Source of the DNA: Stenotrophomonas maltophilia
GTDB taxonomy: Bacteria > Pseudomonadota > Gammaproteobacteria > Xanthomonadales > Xanthomonadaceae
DNA length: 64,000 bases
Reading direction: 5' to 3'
NCBI GenBank assembly: GCA_002363385.1
Contig: DEVL01000002.1
Coordinates: forward strand, 350,223 to 414,222
Shown one piece after another: positions 54,746 through 64,000 of the stretch. The position numbers and the translations under genes are program-made. A model generated the notes under the pieces. The model saw only the letters and a list, made by a program, of their open reading frames with translations, was not told the DNA's origin and did not search any database. How positions within the stretch are numbered: the first letter of the stretch is position 1; each line of letters starts with the position of its first letter.

Positions 54746-55501
54746 ATGGACAAGGCACTCTACGTCGCGATGACCGGTGCACGCGCCTCCCTGCAGGCTC
54801 AGGGCACGCTGTCGCACAACCTGGCCAACACCGACACCCCCGGCTTCAAGGAGGCACTCGCCAATACCGAGGCTTTCCCGGTGAAGGGGACCGGCTACGC
54901 CTCGCGCGTGGATGCGATGCACGTCGACGCCGGCTTCAACCGCCGGATGGGCGCACAGCAGCTCACCGGCAACCCGTTGGATCTGTCCCTGCAGGCCGGC
55001 AACTGGCTGGCCGTGCAGGCGCCAGGTGCCAACGGCGGTGAGGCGTACACGCGTGGTGCGGCACTGTCGATCACGCCCAATGGCCAGCTGGTCACCGCCG
55101 GCGGCCATCCGGTCCTGGACGAGAACGGCAATCCGCTGGCGGTGCCGCCGCACCAGGCCATGGATATCGGCAACGACGGCACGATCTCGATCATCCCGCT
55201 GGGCGAAGGCCCGCAGACCATGGCCAACATCGGCCGCATCCGCGTGGTGCAGGCCGAGGACGCCCGGCTGGAGCGCGGCCTGGACGGGCTGATGCGCAAC
55301 ACCGACCCGCAGCAGCCGTTCGTGCAGGCCCAGGGCAAATCGCTGGAAAGCGGGCAACTGGAAGGCAGCAACGTCGATGCCGCCGGCGCGCTGGTGCAGA
55401 TGATCCAGCTGCAGCGCCAGTACGAAATGCAGGTCAAGGTGATCAAGCACGGCGACGACAACGCCCGCAGTGCCAACAGCCTGCTGCGCCTGGGCGGCTG
55501 A
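54746..55501 (+). CDS. flgF: Flagellar basal-body rod protein FlgF, 251 aa
   Basis: Proximal rod subunit. MDKALYVAMTGARASLQAQG, NLANTDTPGFKEAL and C-terminal ALVQMIQLQRQYEMQVKVIK are FlgF signatures. It is followed by a 105-bp gap with a separate sigma-54 promoter for flgG. Confidence 0.95.
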   Translation: MDKALYVAMTGARASLQAQGTLSHNLANTDTPGFKEALANTEAFPVKGTGYASRVDAMHVDAGFNRRMGAQQLTGNPLDLSLQAGNWLAVQAPGANGGEAYTRGAALSITPNGQLVTAGGHPVLDENGNPLAVPPHQAMDIGNDGTISIIPLGEGPQTMANIGRIRVVQAEDARLERGLDGLMRNTDPQQPFVQAQGKSLESGQLEGSNVDAAGALVQMIQLQRQYEMQVKVIKHGDDNARSANSLLRLGG

Positions 55502-55533
55502 TCGCCGCCGGTGACGTAATCCCGGCGCCGTTG

Positions 55534-55549
55534 TGGCACGCGCCATGCA
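55534..55549 (+). promoter_or_regulatory. flgG: Sigma-54 promoter of flgG
   Basis: TGGCACGCGCCATGCA agrees with TGGCACG-N4-TTGCW except for one T-to-A change; GG and GC are spaced by 10 nt. It lies 57 bp before the flgG ATG and gives flgG-L an internal start point. Confidence 0.8.
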
Positions 55550-55606
55550 TTGCCCTTCACAAGGGCCGCACCACGCGGCCATCCGCTACAACACAGGAAT
55601 CACGCC

Positions 55607-56392
55607 ATGAACCAGGCATTGTGGATCGCCAAAACCGGACTGGATGCGCAGCAGACGCGCATGTCGGTGGTTTCCAACAACCTCGCCAACACCAACACCA
55701 CCGGTTTCAAGCAGGACCGTGCCAGCTTCGAAGACCTGCTGTACCAGCAGGTACGTCAGCCGGGTGGCGCCTCCTCCGCCCAGACGCAGTTGCCCTCGGG
55801 CCTGCAGCTGGGTACCGGTGTGCGCGTGGTCGCCACCGCCAAGAATTTCGAGCAGGGCAGCCAGCAGCAGACCGGCCGCGCGCTGGATGTGATGGTCAAC
55901 GGCCGCGGCTTCTTTGAAGTGCAGATGCCGGACGGCTCTTCGGCCTACACCCGCGATGGCTCGTTCCAGCGCAACCAGGATGGCGAGCTGGTCACCAACA
56001 GCGGTTACCCGGTGCAGCCGGGCATCCAGATTCCGGAAGGCGCGCAGTCGCTGACCATCGGTACCGACGGCACCATCAGCGTGAAGATGGCCGACGACGC
56101 CGCCACCGTGGAAATCGGCGCGCTGACCCTGACCGACTTCGTCAATCCGGCCGGCCTGCAGGCCCGCGGTGAAAACCTGTTCCTGGAAACCACCGCCTCC
56201 GGCCCCGCACAGAACGGCAATCCCGGCCTCAACGGCCTGGGCACCGTGGTGCAGGGTGCGCTGGAAGGCAGCAACGTCAACGTGGTGGAAGAGCTGGTCT
56301 CGATGATCGAAACCCAGCGCGCCTACGAAATGAACGCCAAGGCGATCTCCACCACCGACGCCATGCTCGGCTACCTCAACCAGAACGTCTGA
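55607..56392 (+). CDS. flgG: Flagellar distal rod protein FlgG, 261 aa
   Basis: Distal rod subunit. [40 protein letters not shown] and the C-terminal [20 protein letters not shown] are standard. Length matches the family. First gene after the internal sigma-54 promoter. Confidence 0.96.
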   Translation: MNQALWIAKTGLDAQQTRMSVVSNNLANTNTTGFKQDRASFEDLLYQQVRQPGGASSAQTQLPSGLQLGTGVRVVATAKNFEQGSQQQTGRALDVMVNGRGFFEVQMPDGSSAYTRDGSFQRNQDGELVTNSGYPVQPGIQIPEGAQSLTIGTDGTISVKMADDAATVEIGALTLTDFVNPAGLQARGENLFLETTASGPAQNGNPGLNGLGTVVQGALEGSNVNVVEELVSMIETQRAYEMNAKAISTTDAMLGYLNQNV

Positions 56393-56414
56393 TCGGTCGA
56401 ACCGGGAACCTGCC

Positions 56415-57107
56415 ATGTCGCGTCTTGCCCCTACCCTCCGCCTGTTCTCCGCCGCCGTGGTCGTCGCCACGCTGAGTGGCTGCGTGATCGCCGGCGATGT
56501 CCGGCCGTACCCCGCCATGGCCCCGGTCGAACCGATCATGCCGCCATCGGCACAGGCCACGGCCGGCGCGATCTACGCCGCCGGCCCCGGGCTGCAGCTG
56601 TACTCCGACCGCCGGGCACGCGATGTGGGCGACCTGCTCACGATCACGCTGACCGAGAACACCACGGCGCAGACCACCGCCAACACCTCCACCTCGAAAG
56701 AGTCGGAGCTCAGCATCGGCACCCCGACGATCTTCGGTGCGCCGGTCACGCTGGGCGGCAAGGACATCCTCAGCGCCAGTGCGGCCGGGTCGCGCGACTT
56801 CACCGGCAAAGGCACCAGCGCGCAGAGCAACCGCCTGCAGGGCAGCGTGACCGTCACCGTGATCCAGCGCCTGCCCAACGGCAACCTGGTGGTACAGGGC
56901 GCCAAGAATCTGCGCCTGAACCGTGGCGATGAGCTGGTGCAGGTGCAGGGCATCGTGCGCGCGGCGGACATCTTCCCGGACAACACCATTCCCTCCAGCC
57001 GTGTTGCCGATGCCCGCATCGTCTACGGCGGCCGCGGTGCGATCGCCCAGTCCAATGCGATGGGCTGGTTGAGCCGCTTCTTCAACTCGGCGCTGTCGCC
57101 GTACTGA
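56415..57107 (+). CDS. flgH: Flagellar L-ring protein FlgH, 230 aa
   Basis: Outer-membrane L-ring lipoprotein. The lipobox ends in LSGC with acylated Cys23. [30 protein letters not shown] [13 protein letters not shown] and the C-terminal [20 protein letters not shown] are diagnostic. Confidence 0.95.
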   Translation: MSRLAPTLRLFSAAVVVATLSGCVIAGDVRPYPAMAPVEPIMPPSAQATAGAIYAAGPGLQLYSDRRARDVGDLLTITLTENTTAQTTANTSTSKESELSIGTPTIFGAPVTLGGKDILSASAAGSRDFTGKGTSAQSNRLQGSVTVTVIQRLPNGNLVVQGAKNLRLNRGDELVQVQGIVRAADIFPDNTIPSSRVADARIVYGGRGAIAQSNAMGWLSRFFNSALSPY

Positions 57108-57114
57108 GCCTGAC

Positions 57115-58299
57115 ATGACCTTCTTCCTTTCCCTGTTCGGACAGCGACGCATGGCGTCGCTCTACACGTCGAAGCGACGAGGTGTGGTGTCGCACGGCGC
57201 GACGCGGGCGCTGCTGGCGCTGCTGGCCGTGTTCGCGCTGGTTGCGCCCGCCTCCGCCGAGCGCATCAAGGATCTGGCGCAGGTTGGCGGCGTGCGCGGC
57301 AACGCGCTGGTCGGGTACGGCCTGGTGGTCGGCCTGGATGGCAGCGGCGACCGCACCAGCCAGGCTCCCTTCACCGTGCAGAGCCTGAAGAACCTGCTCG
57401 GCGAACTGGGCGTCAACGTGCCGGCCAACGTCAATCCGCAGCTGAAGAACGTGGCGGCCGTGGCGATCCACGCCGAGCTGCCGCCGTTCGCCAAGCCTGG
57501 CCAGCCGATCGACATCACCGTCTCTTCGGTTGGCAACGCGGTCTCGCTGCGCGGCGGCTCGCTGCTGATGGCGCCACTGCGCGGTGCCGATGGGCAGGTC
57601 TATGCGATCGCCCAGGGCAATCTGATCGTCGGCGGCTTCGGCGTGCAGGGCAAGGACGGCTCGCGCGTCTCGGTCAACGTGCCCAGCGTCGGCCGCATCC
57701 CCAACGGTGCCACCGTCGAACGTGCATTGCCGGACGTGTTCAGCGGTGGTGGCGACATCACCTTGAACCTGCACAAGAACGACTTCACCACGGTTTCGCG
57801 CATGGTGGCGGCATTGAACAACGCCTTCGGCGAAGGTGCTGCCCGCGCCATCGACGGCGTCACCGTGTCGGTGCAGTCGCCGTCTGATCCGGGCGCACGC
57901 ATCGGCCTGCTGGCGCGCATCGAGAATCTGGAACTCACCCCCGGCAGCGCGCCGGCCAAGGTGGTGGTCAACTCGCGTACCGGTACCGTGGTGATCGGTT
58001 CACAGGTGCGCGTGGGCGCGGCGGCGATCTCGCATGGCTCGCTGACCGTCACCATCAACGAAAACCTCAACGTCAGCCAGCCGGGCGCCTTCAGCGGTGG
58101 CCAGACGGCGGTGACGCCCCAGTCGACGATCACCGCGACCGCCGATGGCAGCCGCATGTTCAAGTTCAATGGCGGCACCACCCTGGATGAAATCGTGCAC
58201 GCGGTGAACGCCGTCGGCGCGGCCCCGGGCGATCTGATCGCCATCCTGGAAGCCCTCAAGCAGGCCGGCGCACTGAGTGCCGAGCTGGAGGTGATCTGA
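57115..58299 (+). CDS. flgI: Flagellar P-ring protein FlgI, 394 aa as drawn
   Basis: Periplasmic P-ring subunit: [31 protein letters not shown] and [20 protein letters not shown] are diagnostic. The ATG at 57115 gives an odd 47-residue pre-sequence; residues 9-17 are encoded by a GTAG repeat (57143-57165). An in-frame GTG at 57184 or 57187, with GAGG just upstream, gives a normal signal peptide ([17 protein letters not shown]) and would leave the repeat untranslated. The shorter start seems at least as likely. Confidence 0.93.
   Translation: MTFFLSLFGQRRMASLYTSKRRGVVSHGATRALLALLAVFALVAPASAERIKDLAQVGGVRGNALVGYGLVVGLDGSGDRTSQAPFTVQSLKNLLGELGVNVPANVNPQLKNVAAVAIHAELPPFAKPGQPIDITVSSVGNAVSLRGGSLLMAPLRGADGQVYAIAQGNLIVGGFGVQGKDGSRVSVNVPSVGRIPNGATVERALPDVFSGGGDITLNLHKNDFTTVSRMVAALNNAFGEGAARAIDGVTVSVQSPSDPGARIGLLARIENLELTPGSAPAKVVVNSRTGTVVIGSQVRVGAAAISHGSLTVTINENLNVSQPGAFSGGQTAVTPQSTITATADGSRMFKFNGGTTLDEIVHAVNAVGAAPGDLIAILEALKQAGALSAELEVI
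57143..57165 (-). repeat. SMAG-type repeat at the flgH-flgI junction
   Basis: On the minus strand GTAG is followed by AGCGACGC-CAT-GCGTCGCT, a perfect 8-bp stem with 3-nt loop. It lies inside the longest flgI reading frame or, with a later start, in the flgI ribosome-loading region. Confidence 0.75.
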
Positions 58300-58300
58300 C

Positions 58301-59518
58301 ATGCGCATTCAACCGGCGCTGGAACTCAACCCCGCCCAGCCCAACAGCCCGGCCAAGGTCGACAAGGTCGCCCGCCAGCTGGAGGGCCAGTTCGCCCAGA
58401 TGCTGATCAAGAGCATGCGTGAGGCCAGCTTCGGCGATTCGCTGTTCCCCGGCGAAAACACCATGTTCCGCGAGATGTACGACCAGAAGATCGCCGATGC
58501 GATGACGCGCGGCCGCGGGCTGGGCCTGTCCAGCATGATCGCGCGCCAGCTCGGTGGCGGCGAAGGCGAGACCGCCAAGCCGGTGGATACCTCGCTCAAC
58601 CCGGCCGCCGCACTGCGCGCCTATCGCCTCAATGCCCCGGCCGCCGCTGGCCTGCCGCTGCCGGCAGCGACGGCGCCGGTGGTGCCCAGTGAAGTGGATC
58701 TGCTGCAGAAGCTGGGCGGCAGCGAACCGTCGGCGGTCCTGCAACCGATGGAGCGTGCGCTGGACCTGATCGCCGGGCGCGAGAGCAGCCAGATGCACGA
58801 GGCGATCGGCAGTCGTGATCCCTACGCCGCCGCTGCAGAGGCCGATCCAGCCAGCGCCAACTGGGCGATGGGCGATGACCGCTGGCAGGACGTCAACCGG
58901 ACGGCCTCCACCGGCCCCAGCGCGGTTGATAGCCTGGCTGCCTCCACCGCGGCTGCGGAGCTGGGCCCGCACACCCCGGCCGGCTTCGTCGCCAGCATCT
59001 GGGGCCATGCCCAGCAGGCCGCCCGCGAACTGGGCGTGGATGCCAAGGCGCTGGTCGCCCAGGCCGCGCTGGAGACCGGCTGGGGCCGCAAGCTGGTGCG
59101 CCGCAGTGGCGGCGACAGCTCACACAACCTGTTCGGGATCAAGGCCAACGGTTGGCAGGGCGAGCGCGCCACCAGTGGCACCCACGAGTACGTCAATGGC
59201 GTACGCCGTAACGAAACCGCCAGCTTCCGCGCCTACAACTCGGTGGGCGACAGCTTCGCCGATTACGTTCGGCTGCTCAAAACCAGCCCGCGTTACCAGA
59301 ACGCCCTCCAGGCCGGCAGCGACGTCCGCAGCTTTGCGCAGGGCCTGCAGCGCGCCGGCTACGCCACCGACCCCACCTATGCCGCCAAGATCGCCGCGAT
59401 CGCCGGCGGCCCGACCATCGAACGCGCCGTCGCGGCCGTGACCGATGCCGGCCAGCGCCTGGGTCGCACTTTTGCCAGCACCGCCAGCCCGACCGGGCTG
59501 GGTGTCATCCGTCGTTGA
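58301..59518 (+). CDS. flgJ: Flagellar peptidoglycan hydrolase FlgJ, 405 aa
   Basis: Rod cap and muramidase fusion. The N-terminal rod-binding domain is ARQLEGQFAQMLIKSMREAS with LFPGENTMFREMYDQKIAD. A long low-complexity linker (about residues 90-225) joins a C-terminal glucosaminidase domain with LVAQAALETGWGRKLVRR, SHNLFGIKA and the FRAYNSVGDSFADYVRLL block. It clears a path for the rod through peptidoglycan. The linker makes it longer than E. coli FlgJ (313 aa). Confidence 0.94.
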   Translation: MRIQPALELNPAQPNSPAKVDKVARQLEGQFAQMLIKSMREASFGDSLFPGENTMFREMYDQKIADAMTRGRGLGLSSMIARQLGGGEGETAKPVDTSLNPAAALRAYRLNAPAAAGLPLPAATAPVVPSEVDLLQKLGGSEPSAVLQPMERALDLIAGRESSQMHEAIGSRDPYAAAAEADPASANWAMGDDRWQDVNRTASTGPSAVDSLAASTAAAELGPHTPAGFVASIWGHAQQAARELGVDAKALVAQAALETGWGRKLVRRSGGDSSHNLFGIKANGWQGERATSGTHEYVNGVRRNETASFRAYNSVGDSFADYVRLLKTSPRYQNALQAGSDVRSFAQGLQRAGYATDPTYAAKIAAIAGGPTIERAVAAVTDAGQRLGRTFASTASPTGLGVIRR

Positions 59519-59526
59519 GGTAATCC

Positions 59527-61407
59527 ATGTCCAGCGTTCTCTCCACCGGCACCAGCGCCCTGCTCGCTTTCCAGCGCGCCCTGGCGACCACCAGCCATAA
59601 CGTCGCCAACATCAAGACGCCGGGCTACAGCCGGCAGAAGGTGGATTTCGCCACCGCCAACCCGCAGAACTACGGGTATGGCGACGTCGGCAACGGCACC
59701 CGGATCACCGACGTGCGTCGCGTTGCCGACCAGCTGGCGATCTCGCGCCTGCTCGACGGCAGCGGTGAACTGGCGCGCCTGAAGCAGCTGTCCACCATGG
59801 CCGACCGCGTGGACGCCATGTTCTCCGACACCGCCACCAACGTCGCCGGTGTGTGGTCGAACTTCTTTGATTCGGTCAGCGGCCTGTCGTCCAATGCCTC
59901 CGGCAGCGCCGACCGCCAGAACGTGCTGGATGCCGGCAAGACCCTGTCCGGTCGCTTCCAGCAGCTCAACACCCAGCTCAACAACCTCAACGGCGAGGTC
60001 AACAACGGCCTGATCGCCGGCGCCACCGAGATCAACCGGCTGGCCAAGGAAATCGCCCAGCTCAACGGTGCGATCGGTGGCAATGCCGCCACCGCGGCGC
60101 CGGATCTGCTGGATCGCCGGGACGAACTGATCGCCAACCTCGTCGGCTACACCGGCGGCAACGCGGTGATGCAGGACGGCGGGCTGATGAACGTCTACAC
60201 CGCCGGCGGTCAGGCGCTGGTGGTGGGTACCACGGCCTCCAGGGTCACCACCGTCACCGACCCCTACCAGCCCGAGCGCCTGCAGCTGGCGCTGGAAAGC
60301 CAGGGCCAGAAGATCACCATCGAGCCCAAGACGCTCGGCGGCCAGATCGGCGGCCTGCTGGAGTTCCGCGACACGGTGCTGACGCCGGCCCAGGCCGAGC
60401 TCGGCAAGCTGGCAATCGGCATGGCCAGCAGCTTCAACGACGTCCACCGCCAGGGCGCCGATCTCTACGGCCAGATGGGCGGCGACTTCTTCAACATCGG
60501 CAACCCGCGCATCACCGCCAACAGCAACAATGCCGGCACCGCCCAGATGACCGCGCGCTTCGGCGATCTGGCCAAGCTGGACGGCCAGAACATCGTGATG
60601 AAGTTCGATGGCACCCAGTGGCTGGCCTCGCGGGCGGACACCGGTGCCAGCATCCCGATGACCGGCACCGGCACCGCTGCCGATCCGCTGGTGCTCAACG
60701 GCGTCGAGCTGGTCATGACCGGCACCCCGTCCACGGATGACCGCTTCCTGCTGCAGCCCACGGCGGGCGTGGCCGGCAGCATGGAAGTAGCGATCACTGA
60801 CACCTCCCGCCTGGCCGCAGCCGCCCCGATCAAGGGCACTGCCGCGATGGCCAACACCGGCACCGGCAAGCTGACCGGGGTGAAGGTGACCGACGCGGAC
60901 AACGCGGCGCTGCGCAATCCGGCGGCGATCGTGTTCATCAGCGCCACCGAATACACCATCGATGGCGGAGCACCCAACACCTATACCGCCGGCCAGACCA
61001 TCACCGCCAACGGCTGGAGCTTCGTCCTCGACGGCGCGCCCAAGACCGGCGATACCTTCACCATCGCACCGACCCCGGCCGGCTCCTCGGACAACAGCAA
61101 CGCGCTGCTGCTGGCCAAGGTCGAGCAGGCCAAGGCATTCAACGAAGGCACGGTCACCCTCAGTGGCGCCCTCGGCGGCCTGACCACCCAGGTCGGTGCC
61201 GCTGCGCGTTCGGCCGAGTATTCCCTGATGGCCCAGCAGGTGATCACGGACCAGGCCCAGGCCGCCCGGGACTCGATCTCCGGCGTCAATCTGGATGAAG
61301 AAGCCTCGGACATGCTCCGCCTGCAGCAGGCCTACCAGGCCGCCTCACAGCTGATCTCCACCGCCGACACCATGTTCCAGACGATCCTCGGAGCCGTACG
61401 CTCATGA
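59527..61407 (+). CDS. flgK: Flagellar hook-associated protein FlgK, 626 aa
   Basis: First hook-filament junction protein. N-terminal STGTSALLAFQRALATTSHN, VANIKTPGYSRQ and C-terminal SGVNLDEEASDMLRLQQAYQ are diagnostic. The stop overlaps flgL (ATGA). It would be a client of FlgN. Confidence 0.95.
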   Translation: MSSVLSTGTSALLAFQRALATTSHNVANIKTPGYSRQKVDFATANPQNYGYGDVGNGTRITDVRRVADQLAISRLLDGSGELARLKQLSTMADRVDAMFSDTATNVAGVWSNFFDSVSGLSSNASGSADRQNVLDAGKTLSGRFQQLNTQLNNLNGEVNNGLIAGATEINRLAKEIAQLNGAIGGNAATAAPDLLDRRDELIANLVGYTGGNAVMQDGGLMNVYTAGGQALVVGTTASRVTTVTDPYQPERLQLALESQGQKITIEPKTLGGQIGGLLEFRDTVLTPAQAELGKLAIGMASSFNDVHRQGADLYGQMGGDFFNIGNPRITANSNNAGTAQMTARFGDLAKLDGQNIVMKFDGTQWLASRADTGASIPMTGTGTAADPLVLNGVELVMTGTPSTDDRFLLQPTAGVAGSMEVAITDTSRLAAAAPIKGTAAMANTGTGKLTGVKVTDADNAALRNPAAIVFISATEYTIDGGAPNTYTAGQTITANGWSFVLDGAPKTGDTFTIAPTPAGSSDNSNALLLAKVEQAKAFNEGTVTLSGALGGLTTQVGAAARSAEYSLMAQQVITDQAQAARDSISGVNLDEEASDMLRLQQAYQAASQLISTADTMFQTILGAVRS

Positions 61408-62606
61408 ACAATCGTATTTCCACCGGCATGATGTTCAACCAGTCGGTGTCGTTGATGCTGGCCTCGCAGGCGAAGATGAGCCACCTGGAGCGTCAGATCT
61501 CCACCGGCAGCAAGATCGTGACCGCCAAGGACGATCCGGTCTCGGCCGGCAGCGCGGTCGGCCTGGACCGTACCCTGGCCTCGCTGGACCGCATGCAGCT
61601 CAACGCCGGCAACGTGCAGAACCGGCTGGGCATCCAGGAAAACGCACTCGCCCAGGTCGGCGACATGATGGGCCGCATCACCGAACTGACCATCTACGCC
61701 AACAACCCGGCGCTGGCCGCGGCTGACAAGCAATCCATGGTCACGGAAATCGAGGCGATCCGCGGCAATCTGCTGGCGGTGGCCAACAGTACCGACGGCA
61801 CCGGCCGCTATGTATTCGGTGGCACCGATGACGGCAGCCCACCGTTCAGCCAGATCGATGGCCGGATCGTCTACAACGGCGACCAGAACCAGCGTCAGGT
61901 CGAGGTCGGCCCGGACACCTACGTGCTCGACGCCCTGCCCGGCAGCGAGATCTTCATGCGCATCGTCACCGGCGATGGGCACGTGGATGCTGCGGCGGCG
62001 GCCGGCAACACCGGTACCGGCGTGCTCACCAACGTCACCCGCAACGGTGATGGCGGCTGGAATGGCGAGGGCTTCAGCGTGCGCTTCACTGCCGCCGATG
62101 CCTACGAACTGGTCGATGCCGGCGGCACCGTGGTCTCCACCGGGAGCATGAAGGCCGGGGACGACATTGTGGTCAACGGCGTGCGCCTGCATATCGACGG
62201 CGTGCCAGCGGCAGGTGACACCTTCGAGGTGAGCCCGTCCTCCAGCCGCGACATCTTCGGCACCCTGGATTCGCTGATCGGCGCGCTGAAGATGGACACG
62301 GGCACCCCTGCCCAGCAGGCAGCCCAGCAGAACCTGCTGCAAAGCGGCCTGCGCGACGTGGCACGTGCCTCCGAGCGGATGATCGACTCACGCGCTTCCG
62401 GCGGTGCCCAGTTGAAGATGCTGGACAATGCTGCGGACATGCGCGAATCCAATGTCGTGACGCTCAAGACCACGCTGTCGCAGATGCGCGACGTGGACTA
62501 CGCCGACGCATTGAGCCAGTACCAGCTGGAAAAGACCGCCCTGCAGGCGGCACAGACCCTGTTCTCACAGATGCAGTCGATGTCGCTGTTCAACACGATC
62601 CGCTGA
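61404..62606 (+). CDS. flgL: Flagellar hook-associated protein FlgL, 400 aa
   Basis: Second hook-filament junction protein, flagellin-like. N-terminal RISTGMMFNQSVSLMLASQA, SRLERQISTGSKIVTAKDDP-like sequence and the C-terminal YADALSQYQLEKTALQAAQT with LFSQMQSMSLFNTIR are standard. Last gene of the operon, followed by a strong terminator. Confidence 0.95.
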   Translation: MNNRISTGMMFNQSVSLMLASQAKMSHLERQISTGSKIVTAKDDPVSAGSAVGLDRTLASLDRMQLNAGNVQNRLGIQENALAQVGDMMGRITELTIYANNPALAAADKQSMVTEIEAIRGNLLAVANSTDGTGRYVFGGTDDGSPPFSQIDGRIVYNGDQNQRQVEVGPDTYVLDALPGSEIFMRIVTGDGHVDAAAAAGNTGTGVLTNVTRNGDGGWNGEGFSVRFTAADAYELVDAGGTVVSTGSMKAGDDIVVNGVRLHIDGVPAAGDTFEVSPSSSRDIFGTLDSLIGALKMDTGTPAQQAAQQNLLQSGLRDVARASERMIDSRASGGAQLKMLDNAADMRESNVVTLKTTLSQMRDVDYADALSQYQLEKTALQAAQTLFSQMQSMSLFNTIR

Positions 62607-62632
62607 CCACCCCTACAACCTGGGTTGGCCTG

Positions 62633-62665
62633 AAGGCCGCGATGCTCTGAGCATCGCGGCCTTTT
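62633..62665 (+). terminator. Intrinsic terminator of the flg operon
   Basis: AAGGCCGCGATGCT and AGCATCGCGGCCTT form a perfect 14-bp stem with a 3-nt loop, followed by TT. It separates flgL from fliC. Confidence 0.93.
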
Positions 62666-62798
62666 GCGTTCTGGGCGTGGCGACTTTCCTGCCTGCCCGC
62701 AGTGCCCTCTCCCGTCGCCTCTGCCCCAGCCAAAGCCACATGGGCCCGTGAATTCCGCCCTATCAGGCCTCCCCGGCAATTCCCGCCAAATCTCCGCC

Positions 62799-62825
62799 TA
62801 AAGGTTGTTGACAAAGCGCCGTTAT
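62799..62825 (+). promoter_or_regulatory. fliC: FliA promoter of fliC
   Basis: TAAAG, 14 nt and GCCGTTAT, the same -10 octamer as at flgM. The predicted start leaves an 85-90-nt untranslated leader before the fliC ATG. The rest of the 312-bp flgL-fliC gap shows no gene. Confidence 0.85.
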
Positions 62826-62918
62826 TGATTTGGCAACAGCGAAGCACACAGCCAAAAACAAAAAAACGGCGGCGCTTCGTTCCTTTCACCACCGGGATTC
62901 CAATAAGGGAGACGACCC

Positions 62919-64000
62919 ATGGCACAGGTAATCAACACCAATACGATGTCGCTCAACGCTCAGCGCAACCTGAGCACCAGCGGCAGCTCGCTCGCGACCA
63001 CCATCCAGCGCCTGTCGTCGGGCCTGCGCATCAACAGCGCAAAAGACGACGCCGCCGGCCTGGCGATCTCCGAGCGCTTCGGCACCCAGATCCGCGGCAC
63101 CGACGTCGCCATCCGCAATGCCAATGACGGCATTTCGCTGGCGCAGGTGGCCGAAGGCGCCCTGAGCGAAGTAGGCAACAACCTGCAGCGTATCCGCGAA
63201 CTGGCCGTGCAGGCCTCCAACGCGACCAACTCCGCCAGCGACCGCAAGGCCCTGCAGGCCGAAGTGACCCAGCTGGTCAGCGAAATCGATCGCGTCGCCA
63301 AGCAGTCCGATTTCAATGGCACCAAGCTGCTGGATGGCAGCTTCACCAGCCAGCTGTTCCAGGTGGGTGCGAATGCCGGTCAGGCCATCGCCATCAACAG
63401 CGTTGTCAACGCGAAGGCCGATGCCTTGGGCGCGGCAACCTTTGCGAACGTCTACAACACTCAGGTCATCGCAGCTGACAAGCCGACGGCTGACACCGTG
63501 TTCTCTGGGCTCCAGATCTCCGTGACGCCGAAGGGCGCCGCCGCTGCCACGAGCTACAGCATCGCCGATTTCACGGTCAAGTCCGGTGAATCCACCGTCG
63601 CCGCTACTGCTGCCGCGATCAACTCGAAGCTGGGCGAAACCGGCGTCATGGCGAAGTTGGAAGACGGCAAGATCAGCCTGCATTCGGTCAAGGACGGCCA
63701 AGCGTTTGCACTCGCGGCAAGTGCCACCGTGCCGCCGGCAGGCATTACGGCAGTTGCCGCAGATTTCGCAAACGTCGGCCTTGCGCAGGTGGCCGCAGGA
63801 ACGGGCGGCACTCTCGCAGGCGCCGCAGCTTCCTTCGTCAAGGACTTGGACGTCACCACGGCCGAAAACGCCCAGCAGGCCCTGTCTGTCGTCGATAACG
63901 CCTTGGAATCTGTTAACGGTGTGCGTGCCGACCTCGGCGCCATCCAGAACCGGTTCACCTCGGTGGTTGCGAACCTGCAGACCTCCTCGGAAAACCTGTC
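62919..64000 (+). CDS. fliC: Flagellin FliC, 5' part; gene runs off the window end
   Basis: Filament subunit. The N-terminal D0/D1 region is complete (MAQVINTNTMSLNAQRNLST, RLSSGLRINSAKDDAAGLAI, ISLAQVAEGALSEVGNNLQR). The variable central region (about residues 180-300) follows, and the start of the C-terminal D1 helix is visible (ALSVVDNALESVNGVRADLG). About 360 residues are present. AAGGGAG lies 8 nt before the ATG. Confidence 0.95.
   Translation, partial: MAQVINTNTMSLNAQRNLSTSGSSLATTIQRLSSGLRINSAKDDAAGLAISERFGTQIRGTDVAIRNANDGISLAQVAEGALSEVGNNLQRIRELAVQASNATNSASDRKALQAEVTQLVSEIDRVAKQSDFNGTKLLDGSFTSQLFQVGANAGQAIAINSVVNAKADALGAATFANVYNTQVIAADKPTADTVFSGLQISVTPKGAAAATSYSIADFTVKSGESTVAATAAAINSKLGETGVMAKLEDGKISLHSVKDGQAFALAASATVPPAGITAVAADFANVGLAQVAAGTGGTLAGAAASFVKDLDVTTAENAQQALSVVDNALESVNGVRADLGAIQNRFTSVVANLQTSSENL

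Overview
The window is high-GC bacterial chromosome from a gamma-proteobacterium of the Xanthomonadaceae, most likely Stenotrophomonas. The basis is the protein relatedness and gene order (ftsK-lolA-rarA-crcB, trxB-aat-infA next to clpA-clpS, flgA/cheV beside flgMN and flgB-L) and several palindromes carrying a GTAG tetranucleotide at one foot, the hallmark of the Stenotrophomonas SMAG/REP repeats (7270, 23884, 29119, 51741, 57143). No rRNA, tRNA, CRISPR, IS element or prophage was seen.

Region 1 (1-7300, minus strand): the 5' part of a large type V autotransporter with an extended signal peptide, an M14-type zinc peptidase, and a second elongation factor G gene. The EF-G gene is preceded by an attenuator-like leader: promoter, 29-codon leader ORF, competing antiterminator and terminator helices, then a second mini-ORF. 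Region 2 (7396-15273): a Fur-box-flanked iron uptake locus with a TonB-dependent receptor on the plus strand, convergent with a minus-strand operon of esterase, YncE-like beta-propeller and an HmuTUV-type ABC importer. Region 3 (15294-21992): accessory metabolism and regulators (TetR/flavin oxidoreductase pair, amidohydrolase, GST, WYL regulator, LysR, small proteins).

Region 4 (22090-38930): conserved housekeeping genes. A minus-strand series ftsK, transglutaminase-like protein, lolA, rarA, crcB faces outward from plus-strand trxB, GNAT, aat, infA; clpA and clpS follow on the minus strand; then a plus-strand cluster of a periplasmic protein, Nudix hydrolase, mnmA and hflD.

Region 5 (39039-64000): motility and c-di-GMP signalling. 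A chemoreceptor, a PAS-GGDEF-EAL protein, a NarX-like kinase, a degenerate GGDEF-EAL-REC protein, a PAS histidine kinase, flgN-flgM, flgA, cheV, flgBCDEFGHIJKL and the start of fliC. Matches to the FliA (sigma-28) promoter, all with the 14-nt spacer, lie before the chemoreceptor, GGDEF-EAL gene, flgM, cheV and fliC. Sigma-54 -24/-12 elements lie before flgA, flgB and flgG. This fits the usual hierarchy: sigma-54 drives hook and basal-body genes, and FliA drives filament, chemotaxis and c-di-GMP genes. All start choices, promoters and structures were read by eye.
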